A DNA stretch of 64,000 bases from Rhodococcus sp. SMB37 (GCF_004345605.1 NZ_SLVY01000010.1:124001-188000); one strand, 5' to 3'; positions 25,600 through 35,860 are shown, counted from the first letter of the stretch. The notes: generated by a model from the sequence alone, not told the origin. A program made the numbers and translations.

Positions 25600-27180
25600 C
25601 TAAGGAGTGAGCCACATCCCGTCGGGCAGTGCAGATCCGAGCGCGTAAATCTGCACGCCGTGGAGATTCTGACTACTGATCACCGACGGTGCGGATCGGA
25701 TGTACCAGATCCCCGGTTCGAGCTCGGCGAGCCGTTCCTGCACCGTGCGATAGGCGGCCACGCGTTCCTCGCCCGAGGTGCCCGTGCGACCGGCGTCGAG
25801 GGCGGCGTCCAATTCGGGGTCGGAGATGCCGGTGTGATTTCCCGACGACGTGGAATGGAAGGCGTTCCACAACGTGGTGTCGGGTTCGGGACTGTCCGCG
25901 GCCCAGATGATCATGTCGAAGTCACGGGCTGCGGTACGAGGCATGTATCCCGCGATGTCGAGCACCTCCACCTGGACGTCGACGTTGTCGTAGGCGGCGA
26001 GCTGCGCCTGAAGACTCTCGGCGACGGATCTGATCTCGACGAGCGAGGTTGCGGTGAAGGTGAATTCGACGGGCTTTCCCTCCGCGGCCAGCTCGTCGAA
26101 GAGTTGCTGCGCCCGCTCGGGATCATCCTGCCGGAGGGGGATGTCCGCATGGAAAGGTGAGGACTCCGGGAACAGTGTGTCGGGAACCTCGCCGTGTCCC
26201 TCGAATACGGCGGTGTTGATGTCGTCGAGATTCACCGCCGCGCTCACCGCCTCCCGGGCTCGCGGGTCGTCGAACGGGGCACGTCGGGTGTTCATGACCA
26301 GGTACTGTCCGCCGCCGACGGGTACGGCGTCGGTGACCAGGCCCGCCTGATCGGCCTTTGCCAGTGCTGCCCAGCTGGATTCGGACGCCAGATCGGCGCC
26401 ACCGCTGACCATCATGTTGACGCGCTGGTTCGCGTCGCTGACGGCACGGAGTTCGAGGGAGTCGAGATAGGGGCGTGGCGCATCCCAGTAGTCGGGGTTG
26501 CGTTCGAGCTTCATACGATCCTGGCGCGTCCACTCGGTCAGTGTGAACGGGCCTGCGCCGACGGGATCTGCGTTGAAGGCGTCGGTCCCCTTACCCAGCG
26601 CGGTGGGGGACGCTATCCAGTTGAGCGCGCTCGAGGTGATCGAATTCCCGAACTTCGGGTTGGGCGCGACCAGGATGACCTTCAATGTCGCGTCGTCCAC
26701 GACCTCGGTCGACGCGATCTGCGACGCCAGTGTCAGCGAACCGGATCCGAGCGACGGATCGAGAATGCGATCCCAGTTGGCCTTCACGGCTTCGGCGTCG
26801 AGCGGTGTTCCGTCCGTGAACATGAGATCGGGTCGCAGGGTGAGCAGGAATGTGGCACCGCCGTCGGACGTGGCGAAATCCTCGGCCATCCGATACTCGA
26901 GTTCGAGCGTGTGGGGGTCGTCGATCATGAGCGTCCCGTACAGAGCATTGCCCAGCAGGCCCTGGCCGACCCAGTTGTTGGCGAGGATCGCGGGGTCGAG
27001 CGACAGCGGTTCGCGCACCTGGATGACACGTGCGACACCGCCGGACACCGGCTCACCGTCGGATCCCACGGACGTGGCGGGGTCGGTGCCCGACCCGCAC
27101 GCCGTCAGGAGCAGTGCCGCCGCGCAGACGGCGACGAGCGCAGTGGTCGGATTTCTGTGCCGGACAACCCATCCGAACAT
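25600..27180 (-). CDS. ABC transporter substrate-binding lipoprotein, peptide/nickel type
   Basis: This 526-residue extracytoplasmic solute-binding protein is of family 5 (DppA/OppA type). The signal peptide ends in the lipobox LLLTAC, giving a lipid-anchored Cys near residue 28. Family landmarks include MAEDFATSDGGATFLLTLRPDLMFTDG in part (signature region), DPVGAGPFTLTEWTRQDRM and WAADSPEPDTTLWNAFHS. No permease or ATPase gene is adjacent. It follows a close paralogue by 41 bases on the same strand, indicating tandem duplication. The ligand (peptide, opine or similar) is unknown. Confidence 0.87.
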   Translation of the reverse strand: MFGWVVRHRNPTTALVAVCAAALLLTACGSGTDPATSVGSDGEPVSGGVARVIQVREPLSLDPAILANNWVGQGLLGNALYGTLMIDDPHTLELEYRMAEDFATSDGGATFLLTLRPDLMFTDGTPLDAEAVKANWDRILDPSLGSGSLTLASQIASTEVVDDATLKVILVAPNPKFGNSITSSALNWIASPTALGKGTDAFNADPVGAGPFTLTEWTRQDRMKLERNPDYWDAPRPYLDSLELRAVSDANQRVNMMVSGGADLASESSWAALAKADQAGLVTDAVPVGGGQYLVMNTRRAPFDDPRAREAVSAAVNLDDINTAVFEGHGEVPDTLFPESSPFHADIPLRQDDPERAQQLFDELAAEGKPVEFTFTATSLVEIRSVAESLQAQLAAYDNVDVQVEVLDIAGYMPRTAARDFDMIIWAADSPEPDTTLWNAFHSTSSGNHTGISDPELDAALDAGRTGTSGEERVAAYRTVQERLAELEPGIWYIRSAPSVISSQNLHGVQIYALGSALPDGMWLTP

Positions 27181-27221
27181 GGATGTACCTATCTTTCAGA
27201 TAGCGGAGCCTGGGTGTGTCG

Positions 27222-28784
27222 TTAACCCGTGACCCACATTTCCGCGGGGATCGGGGAGCCGAGCGAGTACATGCGGATACCGTGAATGTTGTCGGTGGTC
27301 ATGACCGCCGGAGCTGCCCGTGTGTACCAGACGGCCGGGGCGACCTCGTTGAGCCGTTTCTGCACGATCTCGTAGGCGGCATCGCGTTCCTCGGGTGTCG
27401 TGCCCACTCGGCCGGCATCGAGAGCTGCGTCGAGTTCGGGATCGGAGATGCCGGTGACGTTGCCCATCGATCGTGAGTGGAAGGCGTTCCACAAGGTGGA
27501 ATCCGGTTCCTGGATATTTGCCGACGAGATCATCATGTCGTAGTCGCGGGCGATGTTGCGCGGAATGAACGCGGCGAAATCGACGGCCTCGACGTTCATG
27601 TTCACGTTGTCGTATGCGGCCAGTTGTGCCTGGGTGACTTCCGCGGTCGCCTTGGTCTCCGGCAATGTCGTTGCAAGGAATGTGAAGTTGACGGGTTTTC
27701 CTTCTGCGGCGAGTTCGTCGAACAGACGCTGTGCCTCTTCGGGGTTGTTCTCAGCCAACGGAATGTCCTTGTAGAACGGCGATGACTCGGGGAACAGGGT
27801 TTCCGGGACGTCGCCGGTGCCTTCGAACGCGGCGACGTTGATGTCGTCGAGGTCCAGTGCCATCGAGACGGCGCGACGTGCACGGGGGTCGTCGAATGGG
27901 GCACGTCGGGTGTTCATCGCGAAGTATTGCCCACCGCCGACGGGTGCGAGTTCGGTGCCGAGCCCGGCATCTTCAGCTCTGGCAAGGGCCGTCCAGCTGG
28001 TTTCCGACGCGAGATCGGCGCCGCCCGATGCGAGCATGTTCACCCGCTGGCTTCCGTCGGGGACATTGAGGAGGGTGATGCTGTCGAGGTACGGCCGGGG
28101 TGCATCCCAGTAGTCGGGGTTGCGCGTGAACTCCATGCGGTCCTGTCGGCGCCACTCGGTGAGAGTGAACGGGCCTGCGCCGACCGGGGCGTTGTTGAAG
28201 GCGTCCCGGCCCTTCTCCAAGGCAGCGGGGGAGGCGATCCAGTTCAGCGTGCTGTTCGTGATCGAGTAGGCGAACATCGGGTTCGGGTTGGCCATGACGA
28301 CCTTCAGCGTGGTGTCGTCGACCACCTCCGTTGCGGAGATCTGGGAGGCCTGCGGAAGAGAGCTCGAGCCCATGTCGGGGTCGGCGATACGCGACCAGTT
28401 GAGGTGCACTGCTTCGGCATCGAGGGGAGTCCCGTCGGTGAAGGTCAGGCCCGGCTGCAGCTCGAGGGTGAACGTGTTGCCTCCGTCGGCGGTCGAGAAG
28501 TCTGTCGCCATCTGGTATTCGATCTCGAGGGTTTCGGGATTGTCGATCATCAGCGTTCCGAAGAGCGCGTTTCCGAGGAGGCTCTGGCCGACCCAGTTGT
28601 TGCTCAACGTGGCCGGGTCGAGCGACACCGGTTCGCGAATCTGGATCATGGTGGCCGAGCCCCCGGAGACGGGATCGCCGACCGGTTCGTCCGAGGAGCC
28701 GCCGGAGGCGGGGGCGCCGCAGGCCCCCACGAGCAGTAGCACCGAACATGCCGCAACGACGGTGGTCAGAGTGCGCCGGATCAT
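27222..28784 (-). CDS. ABC transporter substrate-binding lipoprotein, paralogue
   Basis: This 520-residue family 5 solute-binding protein is strongly similar to its downstream neighbour: both have PVSGG...IQVREP/IQIREP-SLDPA and NNWVGQ. The lipobox is LLVGAC near residue 22. The C-terminal ligand lobe differs between the two (AFIPRNIARDYDMMISSANIQEP here), suggesting different specificities. It is divergent from a TetR gene at 28898 that may control the pair. With no permease in the window, the partner transporter must be elsewhere. Confidence 0.87.
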   Translation of the reverse strand: MIRRTLTTVVAACSVLLLVGACGAPASGGSSDEPVGDPVSGGSATMIQIREPVSLDPATLSNNWVGQSLLGNALFGTLMIDNPETLEIEYQMATDFSTADGGNTFTLELQPGLTFTDGTPLDAEAVHLNWSRIADPDMGSSSLPQASQISATEVVDDTTLKVVMANPNPMFAYSITNSTLNWIASPAALEKGRDAFNNAPVGAGPFTLTEWRRQDRMEFTRNPDYWDAPRPYLDSITLLNVPDGSQRVNMLASGGADLASETSWTALARAEDAGLGTELAPVGGGQYFAMNTRRAPFDDPRARRAVSMALDLDDINVAAFEGTGDVPETLFPESSPFYKDIPLAENNPEEAQRLFDELAAEGKPVNFTFLATTLPETKATAEVTQAQLAAYDNVNMNVEAVDFAAFIPRNIARDYDMMISSANIQEPDSTLWNAFHSRSMGNVTGISDPELDAALDAGRVGTTPEERDAAYEIVQKRLNEVAPAVWYTRAAPAVMTTDNIHGIRMYSLGSPIPAEMWVTG

Positions 28785-28897
28785 CGATCTCCCTCATTGT
28801 GGGGTGTGTCACAAGTCCTGAGGAGAGAAGTTAGCAAGATCGGACGAGATATAGAAGACCACCTCCTGGAAAAGTCGAACTGGGTACGATCTCCTAC

Positions 28898-29470
28898 ATG
28901 GCGGACACGTCCCGTCGTCCGGGCAGACCGCGCGACACGAGCATCGATGAACGGGCACTTGCCGCCGCGCGCGAACTGCTCGCCGAGCAAGGATTCGAGG
29001 CGACGACGATCCAGGCCGTGGCGGTGCGGTCGGGTGTGCACGCATCGGCGATCTATCGCAGGTGGTCGTCGCGGATCGAGTTGATCGAGGATGCCGCCTT
29101 CCCCATGGAGAGTCCGTTGCAGGTGGACCCGACCGGGGATCTTCGAGAGGATCTGCATCGCTTCATCCGCGCGTACACCAGCACGTTCAGTGATCCGGCG
29201 ACACGTGCGGCGGCGGGTCCTCTGCTGGCGTATCGCCGGTCCGATGCCGGTCGCGACGCGGCCTATCAGCGGGTGTCGGTGCGCCCCCAGTTCTTCGCGA
29301 TCCTGGAAGCTGCCCCACCCGGCACCGTCGATCCGACGGTCGATCCCCACGATGTGTTCGACATGCTCCTCAGTGCGGTCTGGACGCGCATCGTCGTGCC
29401 GATCACGGACTCCCGGCCCGACCCGGTCTCGCGGACGGTGGAGATGATCCTGCGAATGCTGAGACCGTGA
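28898..29470 (+). CDS. TetR-family regulator
   Basis: This 190-residue TetR protein has an N-terminal HTH (AARELLAEQGFEATTIQAVA, VHASAIYRRWSSRIELIEDA) and a C-terminal TetR_C-like ligand domain (FVDMLLSAVW-type helices near 150-170). It is divergent from the two binding-protein genes, separated by 113 bases, and so is likely their regulator. It ends before a very long hairpin at 29510. Confidence 0.85.
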   Translation: MADTSRRPGRPRDTSIDERALAAARELLAEQGFEATTIQAVAVRSGVHASAIYRRWSSRIELIEDAAFPMESPLQVDPTGDLREDLHRFIRAYTSTFSDPATRAAAGPLLAYRRSDAGRDAAYQRVSVRPQFFAILEAAPPGTVDPTVDPHDVFDMLLSAVWTRIVVPITDSRPDPVSRTVEMILRMLRP

Positions 29471-29509
29471 CAGCGGAGGGCGGGCATCGAACGAAGTAAG
29501 AAGGGGAAT

Positions 29510-29559
29510 TGTAAAGCTCGCAGCCCTGGTGGATGACCACCAGGGCTGCGAGCTTTACA
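29510..29559. terminator. Long perfect hairpin, 23-base stem
   Basis: The stem TGTAAAGCTCGCAGCCCTGG plus GTGG... pairs perfectly over 23 bases around an ATGA loop (left arm 29510-29532, right arm 29537-29559). It lies between the convergent TetR and ipdC genes and should terminate both transcripts. Confidence 0.85.
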
Positions 29560-29577
29560 TCAGGTCTGCGAGCTTCG

Positions 29578-30657
29578 TCAGGCGACGTGCTTGGAGTCCC
29601 GCAGCGCACCGAGTGCGTCGATGCGAGCGACGGCATCGGTCATGATCCGGTCGATCAACTCAGCACAGCTCGGCAGATCGTCGACCATGCCCACGACCTG
29701 ACCTGAGGCGAGCACGCCGGCCTCGGTATTGCCTTCGACGAGACCGGCTTTGAGTAACATGGGTGTGTTGGCCGCCATGATGATCTGCTGCCAGGTGCGG
29801 TCGCTCGCCTTCTTCATGGCGAGTCCGTCCTTGACGAGCGTGGACCACTTCATGCCGGTCATGGACTTGAACTTCGTCGCGTTCCGCGCGGCCGCGACGA
29901 GTCCCTTGGCGTAGCTGGACTTCTCGAGGCTGTTCACCAGCTCGGTGTTGAGCACACGGTGGGGCATCCCGTCGACCTTGAGGGAGACGGTGGTGTCCTG
30001 CAGTCCGCGAGCGAGGTACTGCTGCTTGACCGAGTCGGGGACCGCGCTGTCACTGGTGAGCAGGAAGCGGGTGCCCATCGCGACGCCGGCGGCACCGTAC
30101 GACAGTGCCGCGGCCAGGCCACGACCGTCGAAGAATCCACCTGCGGCGATGACGGGGATGTCGACGGCGTCGAGCACGCTGGGCAGCAGCAACGTGGTGG
30201 CGACGGGGCCGGTGTGACCACCGCCCTCACCTCCCTGCACGATCACTGCGTCCGCACCCCACGATGCGACCTTGACCGCATGCTTGGCGGCGCCGATCGA
30301 CGGGACCACGACGATGCCGTGATCCTTGAGCTTCGCGATGAGTTCCTTCTTGGGAGCCAGGGCGAACGACGCGACCTTGACCTTCTCGCGGATCAGCAAA
30401 TCGATACGCTCACCTGCATCCGACGCATCGGCACGCATGTTCACGCCGAACGGCTTGTCGGTCAGCGACTTCGTCTTCGCCACGGCCGCTTCGAGTTCCG
30501 GGTACGTCATCGTCGCGGATGCAAGGATGCCCAGACCGCCGGCATTCGACGTCGCTGCGGTCAGGCGCGGACCCGACACCCACCCCATACCCGTCTGGAC
30601 GATGGGGTGCTCGATGCCGACGAGTTCGGTCAGCGGAGTACGCAGGACCTGACTCAC
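29578..30657 (-). CDS. ipdC: IpdC, flavin-dependent nitronate-monooxygenase-like enzyme
   Basis: This 359-residue FMN TIM-barrel enzyme of the nitronate monooxygenase / 2-nitropropane dioxygenase family has VQTGMGWVSGPRLTAATSNA, VQGGEGGGHTGPVAT and AAGGFFDGRGLAAALSYGA. The family name suggests oxygenase activity, but in steroid pathways IpdC works with IpdF on HIP-CoA intermediates. Its ATG overlaps the ipdB stop (ATGA, 30657-30654), as in a tightly coupled ipdA-ipdB-ipdC operon. It is followed by the long hairpin. Confidence 0.88.
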   Translation of the reverse strand: MSQVLRTPLTELVGIEHPIVQTGMGWVSGPRLTAATSNAGGLGILASATMTYPELEAAVAKTKSLTDKPFGVNMRADASDAGERIDLLIREKVKVASFALAPKKELIAKLKDHGIVVVPSIGAAKHAVKVASWGADAVIVQGGEGGGHTGPVATTLLLPSVLDAVDIPVIAAGGFFDGRGLAAALSYGAAGVAMGTRFLLTSDSAVPDSVKQQYLARGLQDTTVSLKVDGMPHRVLNTELVNSLEKSSYAKGLVAAARNATKFKSMTGMKWSTLVKDGLAMKKASDRTWQQIIMAANTPMLLKAGLVEGNTEAGVLASGQVVGMVDDLPSCAELIDRIMTDAVARIDALGALRDSKHVA

Positions 30658-31412
30658 AGCGAGACCTCGCGGTCACGCAGGCTCTTCGGGTCGATGACCT
30701 CGCGGATCAGCCGCAGCTCCTCCGCGGTGGGCTCACGGGTTACACCTGCCTCGGCGAGACCGGCGACCTCGAACGATGTGTTCGCGGCGACGGTGTCGGC
30801 GTCGACACCCGGATGCAGCGACACGGCGCGGAACGCGTGGTTCGGTCCCTCGAAGTCGAACACGCCGAGGTTGGTGACCACCCGGGGAATACTCAGGAAG
30901 CGGAACGCCGGGTTCTCGGGGTCGATCTTGTCGTATCCCACACCGCACACGACATCGACGGTGTCGGTGAAGACGCGGGTCGAGTGCTTGCCCACCCAGT
31001 AACTGGTGGCGTGGTTGATGGTGTTGCCGGGTGCCCCGCGGACACCGAACATCTGACGTGTCGGCTTCTCCAGCGGACCGAACGCCGAGAGGTTCTGGTT
31101 GCCGTAGCGATCGATCTGGTTGGCGCCCATCACCACGTGGCGGCGACCGGATGCGACGACGTCGAACACCTTCCGGAACGGCATCCAGCCCTCGACCGGG
31201 GCCTTCGCGCCGAGTGCGGGCACTTCGGCGAGGATCAGGGCTTCACCGTCGGTGATCACGAGGTCGGGTTCGGTGGTGAGCTTGGCCAGTCGCGCGCCGA
31301 TCTGCGGGAGCGTAGCCATCGGGCTGGCGACGATTTCCCCTGCACCGGAGAAGATCTCGGCACAGGCGATCGCACAGTACTCGGCGCGGGTCACGGTTTC
31401 GGTGGTGGTCAT
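30654..31412 (-). CDS. ipdB: IpdB, CoA-transferase-like hydrolase beta subunit
   Basis: This 252-residue class I CoA-transferase-fold subunit starts at ATG 31412, overlapping the ipdA stop. It reads AEYCAIACAEIFSGAGEIVA, DVVASGRRHVVMGANQIDR and TVDVVCGVGYDKIDPENP. The usual catalytic Glu of CoA transferases is not evident, which fits the known use of IpdA/IpdB as a hydrolase that opens ring C of the COCHEA-CoA intermediate. It is half of the IpdA2B2 heterotetramer. Confidence 0.88.
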   Translation of the reverse strand: MTTTETVTRAEYCAIACAEIFSGAGEIVASPMATLPQIGARLAKLTTEPDLVITDGEALILAEVPALGAKAPVEGWMPFRKVFDVVASGRRHVVMGANQIDRYGNQNLSAFGPLEKPTRQMFGVRGAPGNTINHATSYWVGKHSTRVFTDTVDVVCGVGYDKIDPENPAFRFLSIPRVVTNLGVFDFEGPNHAFRAVSLHPGVDADTVAANTSFEVAGLAEAGVTREPTAEELRLIREVIDPKSLRDREVSL

Positions 31413-32293
31413 GCCTGCTGCTCCTCTGCGAACTTCTTGACGGCGGCCTGGTAGTCCTCTTCGGATCCGGAGAGGAAGCGGTCGACGAAGGCCTGCCACG
31501 ATTCGGGGGTCTTCGCCGCCTCGGCGTAGTGGCGCTGGAACTTCTCGTCGCGGCCGTACGAGTCGCCGGCGAGGGTGAAGTGGGCGCCGTTCGGTGCCTC
31601 GACGACACCGTCGACCATCAGACGGTTGAGCAGCAGCTGCTGCAGCGGAACTTCCTTGACCAGCTGCTCGGTCTCGACGACCTTTTCCACGGAGACGTAC
31701 CGCTTCTCGGCGGCCATGCAGTAGAGATCGTCGAAGTAGGGGTCGACGCCCTGGTAGCCGGCGTTGCCGTGCTTGTCGCCGATGTTCAGGTGCACGAACG
31801 AGGCGTCCAGGTTCAGCGCGGGCATCGCGATCAGAGTTTCGCGCTTGCCGGATTCGTCGGCGTAGGGCGAGGTGACGGTCTGCAGTTCGTCGCCCCAGAA
31901 AGTCTGCACATCGGAGCCGAGTCCGGCGCGGATGGGCAGGAACGGCAGGCGCGCTGCCGCGGCCTCGAGGCCGCACTTGACCATGCCCTCGTCCATCTCG
32001 CGGGCGACGAGTTCGCCGGAGGTGCGGGCCTTGGCGAACCACGGGTCGTAGAACGGTGCCGAGTCGAGCGACACGAAGCCGTAGTACGCCTTCTTGACCT
32101 TGCCGGCGGAGCACAGCAGACCCAGGTCGGGCCCGCCGTAGGTGACGACGGTCAGGTCCTTGATGTCCGAACGCAGTATCGCGCGGACGAACGCCATGGG
32201 CTTGCGGCGCGACCCCCAGCCACCGAGGCCGATGGTCATTCCGCTGCGCAATTCGCCGACAACCTCGTCGAGCGACATCCTCTTGTCACGCAT
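31409..32293 (-). CDS. ipdA: IpdA, CoA-transferase-like hydrolase alpha subunit
   Basis: This 294-residue partner of IpdB begins MRDKRMSLDEVVGELRSG. It has GMTIGLGGWGSRRKPMAFVR, VVTYGGPDLGLLCSAGKVKK and LNLDASFVHLNIGDKHGNAG. The GGWGSRRKP loop is the glycine-rich CoA-binding segment. It overlaps ipdB by four bases and follows echA20 by 27 bases. Together the subunits hydrolyse ring C of the last cyclic steroid catabolite, feeding FadE32 and FadA6. Confidence 0.88.
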   Translation of the reverse strand: MRDKRMSLDEVVGELRSGMTIGLGGWGSRRKPMAFVRAILRSDIKDLTVVTYGGPDLGLLCSAGKVKKAYYGFVSLDSAPFYDPWFAKARTSGELVAREMDEGMVKCGLEAAAARLPFLPIRAGLGSDVQTFWGDELQTVTSPYADESGKRETLIAMPALNLDASFVHLNIGDKHGNAGYQGVDPYFDDLYCMAAEKRYVSVEKVVETEQLVKEVPLQQLLLNRLMVDGVVEAPNGAHFTLAGDSYGRDEKFQRHYAEAAKTPESWQAFVDRFLSGSEEDYQAAVKKFAEEQQA

Positions 32294-32320
32294 GAGTGTT
32301 CAAGCTCCTTCTCGTACTGC

Positions 32321-33082
32321 TCAGTGGTTGCTTCGGGGCTTGCCGGTGGCGACGAACTCGTCGCGGTGCTCGTCGGCGACACCGGCGAGGTTCAGTTCGA
32401 AGGTGAAGCCCTGCTCGATGCGGTAGGCGGTTTTCACGTCGACCGGATCGATCCGATTGATCGCTTCCTTGGCGCGGCGGATGACGCGCGTGTCCTTAGC
32501 GGCGATCATCCCGGCGACTTCGAGTGCGGCGGCGTCGAGTTCGTCGCGCGGAACCACCTTGTAGACGGATCCGAAATGCTCGAGCTGCTGGGCCGTGACA
32601 TTCTGCGCCGTGTAGTACAGGGTGCGCATCAGGTGCTGCGGGACTAGGCGCGAGAGGTGGGTTGCGGCGCCGAGCGCACCGCGGTCGACCTCGGGAAGCC
32701 CGAATACCGCGTCGTCGGATGCGACGATCACATCGGCGTTGCCCACGAGCCCGATGCCGCCTCCGACGCAGAAGCCGTTGACGGCGACGACGACGGGGAC
32801 CTCGCAGTCGTACACCGCGGCGAATGCAGCTGCACAGCCGTGATTGGCTGCGATGAGCGCATCGAATCCTTCGGTGGCCTGCATTTCCTTGATGTCGACG
32901 CCGGCGTTGAAGCCGCGGCCCTCGGCGCGCAGGACGACCACGTGCGTGCTCATGTCCTTGCCGGCGGCCACGATGGCGTCGGCCAGCTCGAACCACGCGG
33001 CGGAGGGGAGTGCGTTCACGGGCGGGAAGTCGACGGTGACCGTGGTGATCCCTGCGCCGTCGGAGGTGGAGGTGATGCCCAT
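32321..33082 (-). CDS. echA20: EchA20, crotonase-fold ring D hydrolase
   Basis: This 253-residue crotonase-family protein reads ITTVTVDFPPVNALPSAAWF, LRAEGRGFNAGVDIKEMQ (first oxyanion-hole segment) and VNGFCVGGGIGLVGNADVIV. EchA20 in M. tuberculosis opens ring D of the HIP-CoA-derived dione. It is the first gene of the echA20-ipdA-ipdB-ipdC operon, and a perfect palindrome 26 bases upstream of its start is the likely KstR2 operator. Confidence 0.88.
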   Translation of the reverse strand: MGITSTSDGAGITTVTVDFPPVNALPSAAWFELADAIVAAGKDMSTHVVVLRAEGRGFNAGVDIKEMQATEGFDALIAANHGCAAAFAAVYDCEVPVVVAVNGFCVGGGIGLVGNADVIVASDDAVFGLPEVDRGALGAATHLSRLVPQHLMRTLYYTAQNVTAQQLEHFGSVYKVVPRDELDAAALEVAGMIAAKDTRVIRRAKEAINRIDPVDVKTAYRIEQGFTFELNLAGVADEHRDEFVATGKPRSNH

Positions 33083-33107
33083 GGCATTTTCCTAACGTCG
33101 GTACCGA

Positions 33108-33125
33108 ACCAAGCGATTGCTTGGT
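33108..33125. promoter_or_regulatory. Candidate KstR2 operator upstream of echA20
   Basis: A perfect palindrome ACCAAGC-GATT-GCTTGGT lies between echA20 and the acyl-CoA ligase gene, both of which point left, so it controls echA20-ipdABC. It matches the element between fadD3 and fadE30 at both arms and in spacer length. Confidence 0.78.
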
Positions 33126-33172
33126 AAGTTAGCACATGCCTGTTCAGAGGCACAGCGACATCGAATTGCGCG

Positions 33173-34855
33173 TCAGGACCCGGGCAGGTCGTCCCCGGGA
33201 AAGCGGCGTCGGACGATCTTTCCTGTGGTGTTGCGAGGCAGCAGATCCCGCGTGAGCCGCCAACGGGTGGGTACTTTGAAATAGGCGAGATGATCGGCAA
33301 CGTAGGCCGTCAGTTCTTCCCTGGTGGCACACGAACCGGGATTCAGGACGACGACCGCGCACACCTCCTGCCCCCATTCGGGGTGCGACACGCCGCTGAC
33401 CAGGCACTCACGTACCGCAGGGTGATCTCCGAGGACTCGCTCGACCTCTGAGGGGTAGATCGACTCCCCGTTCTGTTCGATGAGGTCGGCCCGCCGCCCC
33501 AGGAGTCGTAGCCGACCGCCCTCGACGACGCCGTAGTCGCCCGTCCGCAACCATCGGTCGGCGGTGATCGTCTCCGCGGTGGCCTCGTCGTCGTCCCAGT
33601 ACCCGAGCATCACGAACGGGCTTCGCACGCAGACCTCGCCGGGCCGGCCGTCGGGGAGCCATCCTCCATGTTGGTCGCGGATCTCGAGGCTCACCGTGAT
33701 CACCGGCTCGCCGACGGTGCCCGGATACCGGTCGAGTGACGCGGCAGTTGCGGCGGTGATAGAGGTACTGCATTCCGTGATCGTGTAACTGTCGACCACG
33801 GCATGGCTGCCGAAGGGCAATTTCTCGCGGATCCGCTGTTTGAACTCGGGGGTCGACGGTTCCGAGGACAACGTGAACCCGATCAGTGAAGTGAGGTCGT
33901 ACTGGTCGAGATCGTCGATTTCGAGCATCCGCGCCGCCATCGACGGCACGGCGTTCCAGTGGGTGACCTCTTCGCTTTCGATCAGTTCCAGCACGGGACG
34001 GATTCCGAGCCAGCCCTGGTTCATGACGACGGTGCTGCCGGTCGCGAGGCGGGGCACCACGGTGTTGTGCAGGCTTGTGATGTGGCACAGGGAGGAGGTG
34101 AGCAGGTGGCGGGTGTCCGACGGGACACCGTGTGCGTACTGCCCTCCGGTCCAGGCAGCGGTGATGGCGTCGGAATAGCGGTGATAGTCGGCCACCGCCA
34201 GCAGATTCCGCTGCGAATGCAACGCACCTTTGGGCTCACCGCTCGTGCCGGAGGTGAACAGAAGCACAGCCGGATCATCCTCATCGACCCTCGGCGGGGG
34301 AGGCTGGGCGCCGGCGAACTCCCCGATCAACCGCGGCATGTCATCCTCGATGGTGAGGACGATCGCGTCGCTCGCGCCCATGGCGGCAATGGTTTCGGCA
34401 CGTTGTTCGTCCACGAACACCACCCGCGGACGCGAATACCGGATGCCGAACTCGATCTCCGGCCGAACCCACCACGCGTTGATCCCCACACTGATCGCAC
34501 CCAGCGCCTGCGTCGCCCAGAAGGCGGTGACCCATTCGGGCCGATTCGCCGACAGGATCGCGACTCGGTCACCGACCGAAACCCCATAGCGTTCGCGTAG
34601 CGCCGCAGCGAGCGCGTAGGCGTCGCGCGCGTGCTGTGCGAACGTGATTCTGCGCTCCGACGTGACGAGATATTCTCGGTCTCCCCACACGAGCGACTGC
34701 GACAGCAGGTCGGTGACGGCCTGCCCACGGTTCTTCATCACCGGCATCTCGGTGCCCAGCACCTCGCCCATGACGATCTCGAAGGGCCCGCCTCGGCCCG
34801 TGAGACGAGAAATCAGCTGTTCCAGGAACGGCCGCGGATCCGACGGGACGGTCAC
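33173..34855 (-). CDS. Acyl-CoA synthetase (AMP-forming)
   Basis: This 560-residue acyl-adenylate-forming ligase has the P-loop [20 protein letters not shown], the A5-like [28 protein letters not shown] and the terminal [11 protein letters not shown] with the catalytic Lys. GTG 34855 is preferred because AGGAGGGGAG lies upstream. The N-terminal 45 residues before the adenylation domain are longer than usual. It is divergent from a MaoC-like gene, so it may act with that cluster on a steroid side chain or ring-derived acid. The substrate is unknown. Confidence 0.85.
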   Translation of the reverse strand: MTVPSDPRPFLEQLISRLTGRGGPFEIVMGEVLGTEMPVMKNRGQAVTDLLSQSLVWGDREYLVTSERRITFAQHARDAYALAAALRERYGVSVGDRVAILSANRPEWVTAFWATQALGAISVGINAWWVRPEIEFGIRYSRPRVVFVDEQRAETIAAMGASDAIVLTIEDDMPRLIGEFAGAQPPPPRVDEDDPAVLLFTSGTSGEPKGALHSQRNLLAVADYHRYSDAITAAWTGGQYAHGVPSDTRHLLTSSLCHITSLHNTVVPRLATGSTVVMNQGWLGIRPVLELIESEEVTHWNAVPSMAARMLEIDDLDQYDLTSLIGFTLSSEPSTPEFKQRIREKLPFGSHAVVDSYTITECSTSITAATAASLDRYPGTVGEPVITVSLEIRDQHGGWLPDGRPGEVCVRSPFVMLGYWDDDEATAETITADRWLRTGDYGVVEGGRLRLLGRRADLIEQNGESIYPSEVERVLGDHPAVRECLVSGVSHPEWGQEVCAVVVLNPGSCATREELTAYVADHLAYFKVPTRWRLTRDLLPRNTTGKIVRRRFPGDDLPGS

Positions 34856-35008
34856 AAGTGCTCTCCCCTCCTCCGACGGCGCTTGTGTGTCGCGAAAGGC
34901 TCTCACGCTCCGGACCACGACCTTCGAATGTACCGGTGAGTGAGATGGCCGAGGGGAGCGGTCGCCGACCCACTTAGCCTGCTCACAGTGGAGAAAGGAC
35001 CGACAACC

Positions 35009-35821
35009 ATGACCACCATCGAAGAATCGTCGGCCGCCCGCTGGCGCGGCGTCGAACTGGGTACGCGCACCGTCCGTTACGACGAGAGCGACGCGATCCT
35101 GTACGCCCTCGCGGTAGGCGCACCCGCCACTGATCTCGATCTCGTGTTCGAAGACCGGCTCCGAGTGCTCCCGACGTTCGCCCTCACGCTCGCGCAGTGG
35201 GCACCCGACGAGCTCGGTTCTCGCGGTGGGTTCGACACCCGCACCGCCGTGCACGGGTCGCAGAGCCTCGAGGTTCGCGCACCGCTGCCGCGCGCGGGTG
35301 AGCTCACGCTGTCGGCCGAGGTCGGCGAGGTGTGGGACAAGGGCCGTGCCGCGGTGTTCGAAGTCCTGGTCGAATCGGAGTTCTTCGTCGCCACATGGTC
35401 GCTGTTCGCGCCGGGTGCAGGTGGCTTCGGTGGGGAACGCGGTCCGTCGGCAGCGCCGGCGCCCGAAGGCGACCCGGACCGGACGACCACCCTGGGCACC
35501 CGTGAAGACCAGGCTGCGTTGTACCGATTGACCGGCGACCGGCACCACATCCACATCGACCCCGAGGCGGCGGCACACATCGGGCAGCCCCGCCCGATCA
35601 TGCACGGACTGTGCACGCTCGCCGCGGCGACGATCCCGCTGGCCCGCGCCATCGGTGCGCATCCGGCAGACCTGACGTCGCTGTCCGGACGCTTCGCTGC
35701 CCCCGCGTTCCCCGGCGACGACCACGAGCTCCGCATCTGGGGCGAGAGCACCGACCTGCAATTCGACGTCCGCGCCGGCGACAACGCCGTGGTGTCGGGT
35801 GCGCGTGCGACGTTCGCCTGA
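35009..35821 (+). CDS. MaoC-like double hot-dog enoyl-CoA hydratase
   Basis: This 270-residue protein has an N-terminal hot-dog fold and a C-terminal MaoC domain. The hydratase-2 signature is partly present in [19 protein letters not shown], followed by [13 protein letters not shown]. The usual Asn-Pro between Asp and His is replaced by His-His-Ile, which may affect activity. Such proteins hydrate (2E)-enoyl-CoA esters in beta-oxidation. ATG 35009 follows GGAGAAAGGA. A fadD17-like gene begins 39 bases downstream on the same strand. Confidence 0.75.
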   Translation: MTTIEESSAARWRGVELGTRTVRYDESDAILYALAVGAPATDLDLVFEDRLRVLPTFALTLAQWAPDELGSRGGFDTRTAVHGSQSLEVRAPLPRAGELTLSAEVGEVWDKGRAAVFEVLVESEFFVATWSLFAPGAGGFGGERGPSAAPAPEGDPDRTTTLGTREDQAALYRLTGDRHHIHIDPEAAAHIGQPRPIMHGLCTLAAATIPLARAIGAHPADLTSLSGRFAAPAFPGDDHELRIWGESTDLQFDVRAGDNAVVSGARATFA

Positions 35822-35860
35822 CCGCCCTCGCACAGGGCCGGAACTTTCTGGAGGAAAAAG

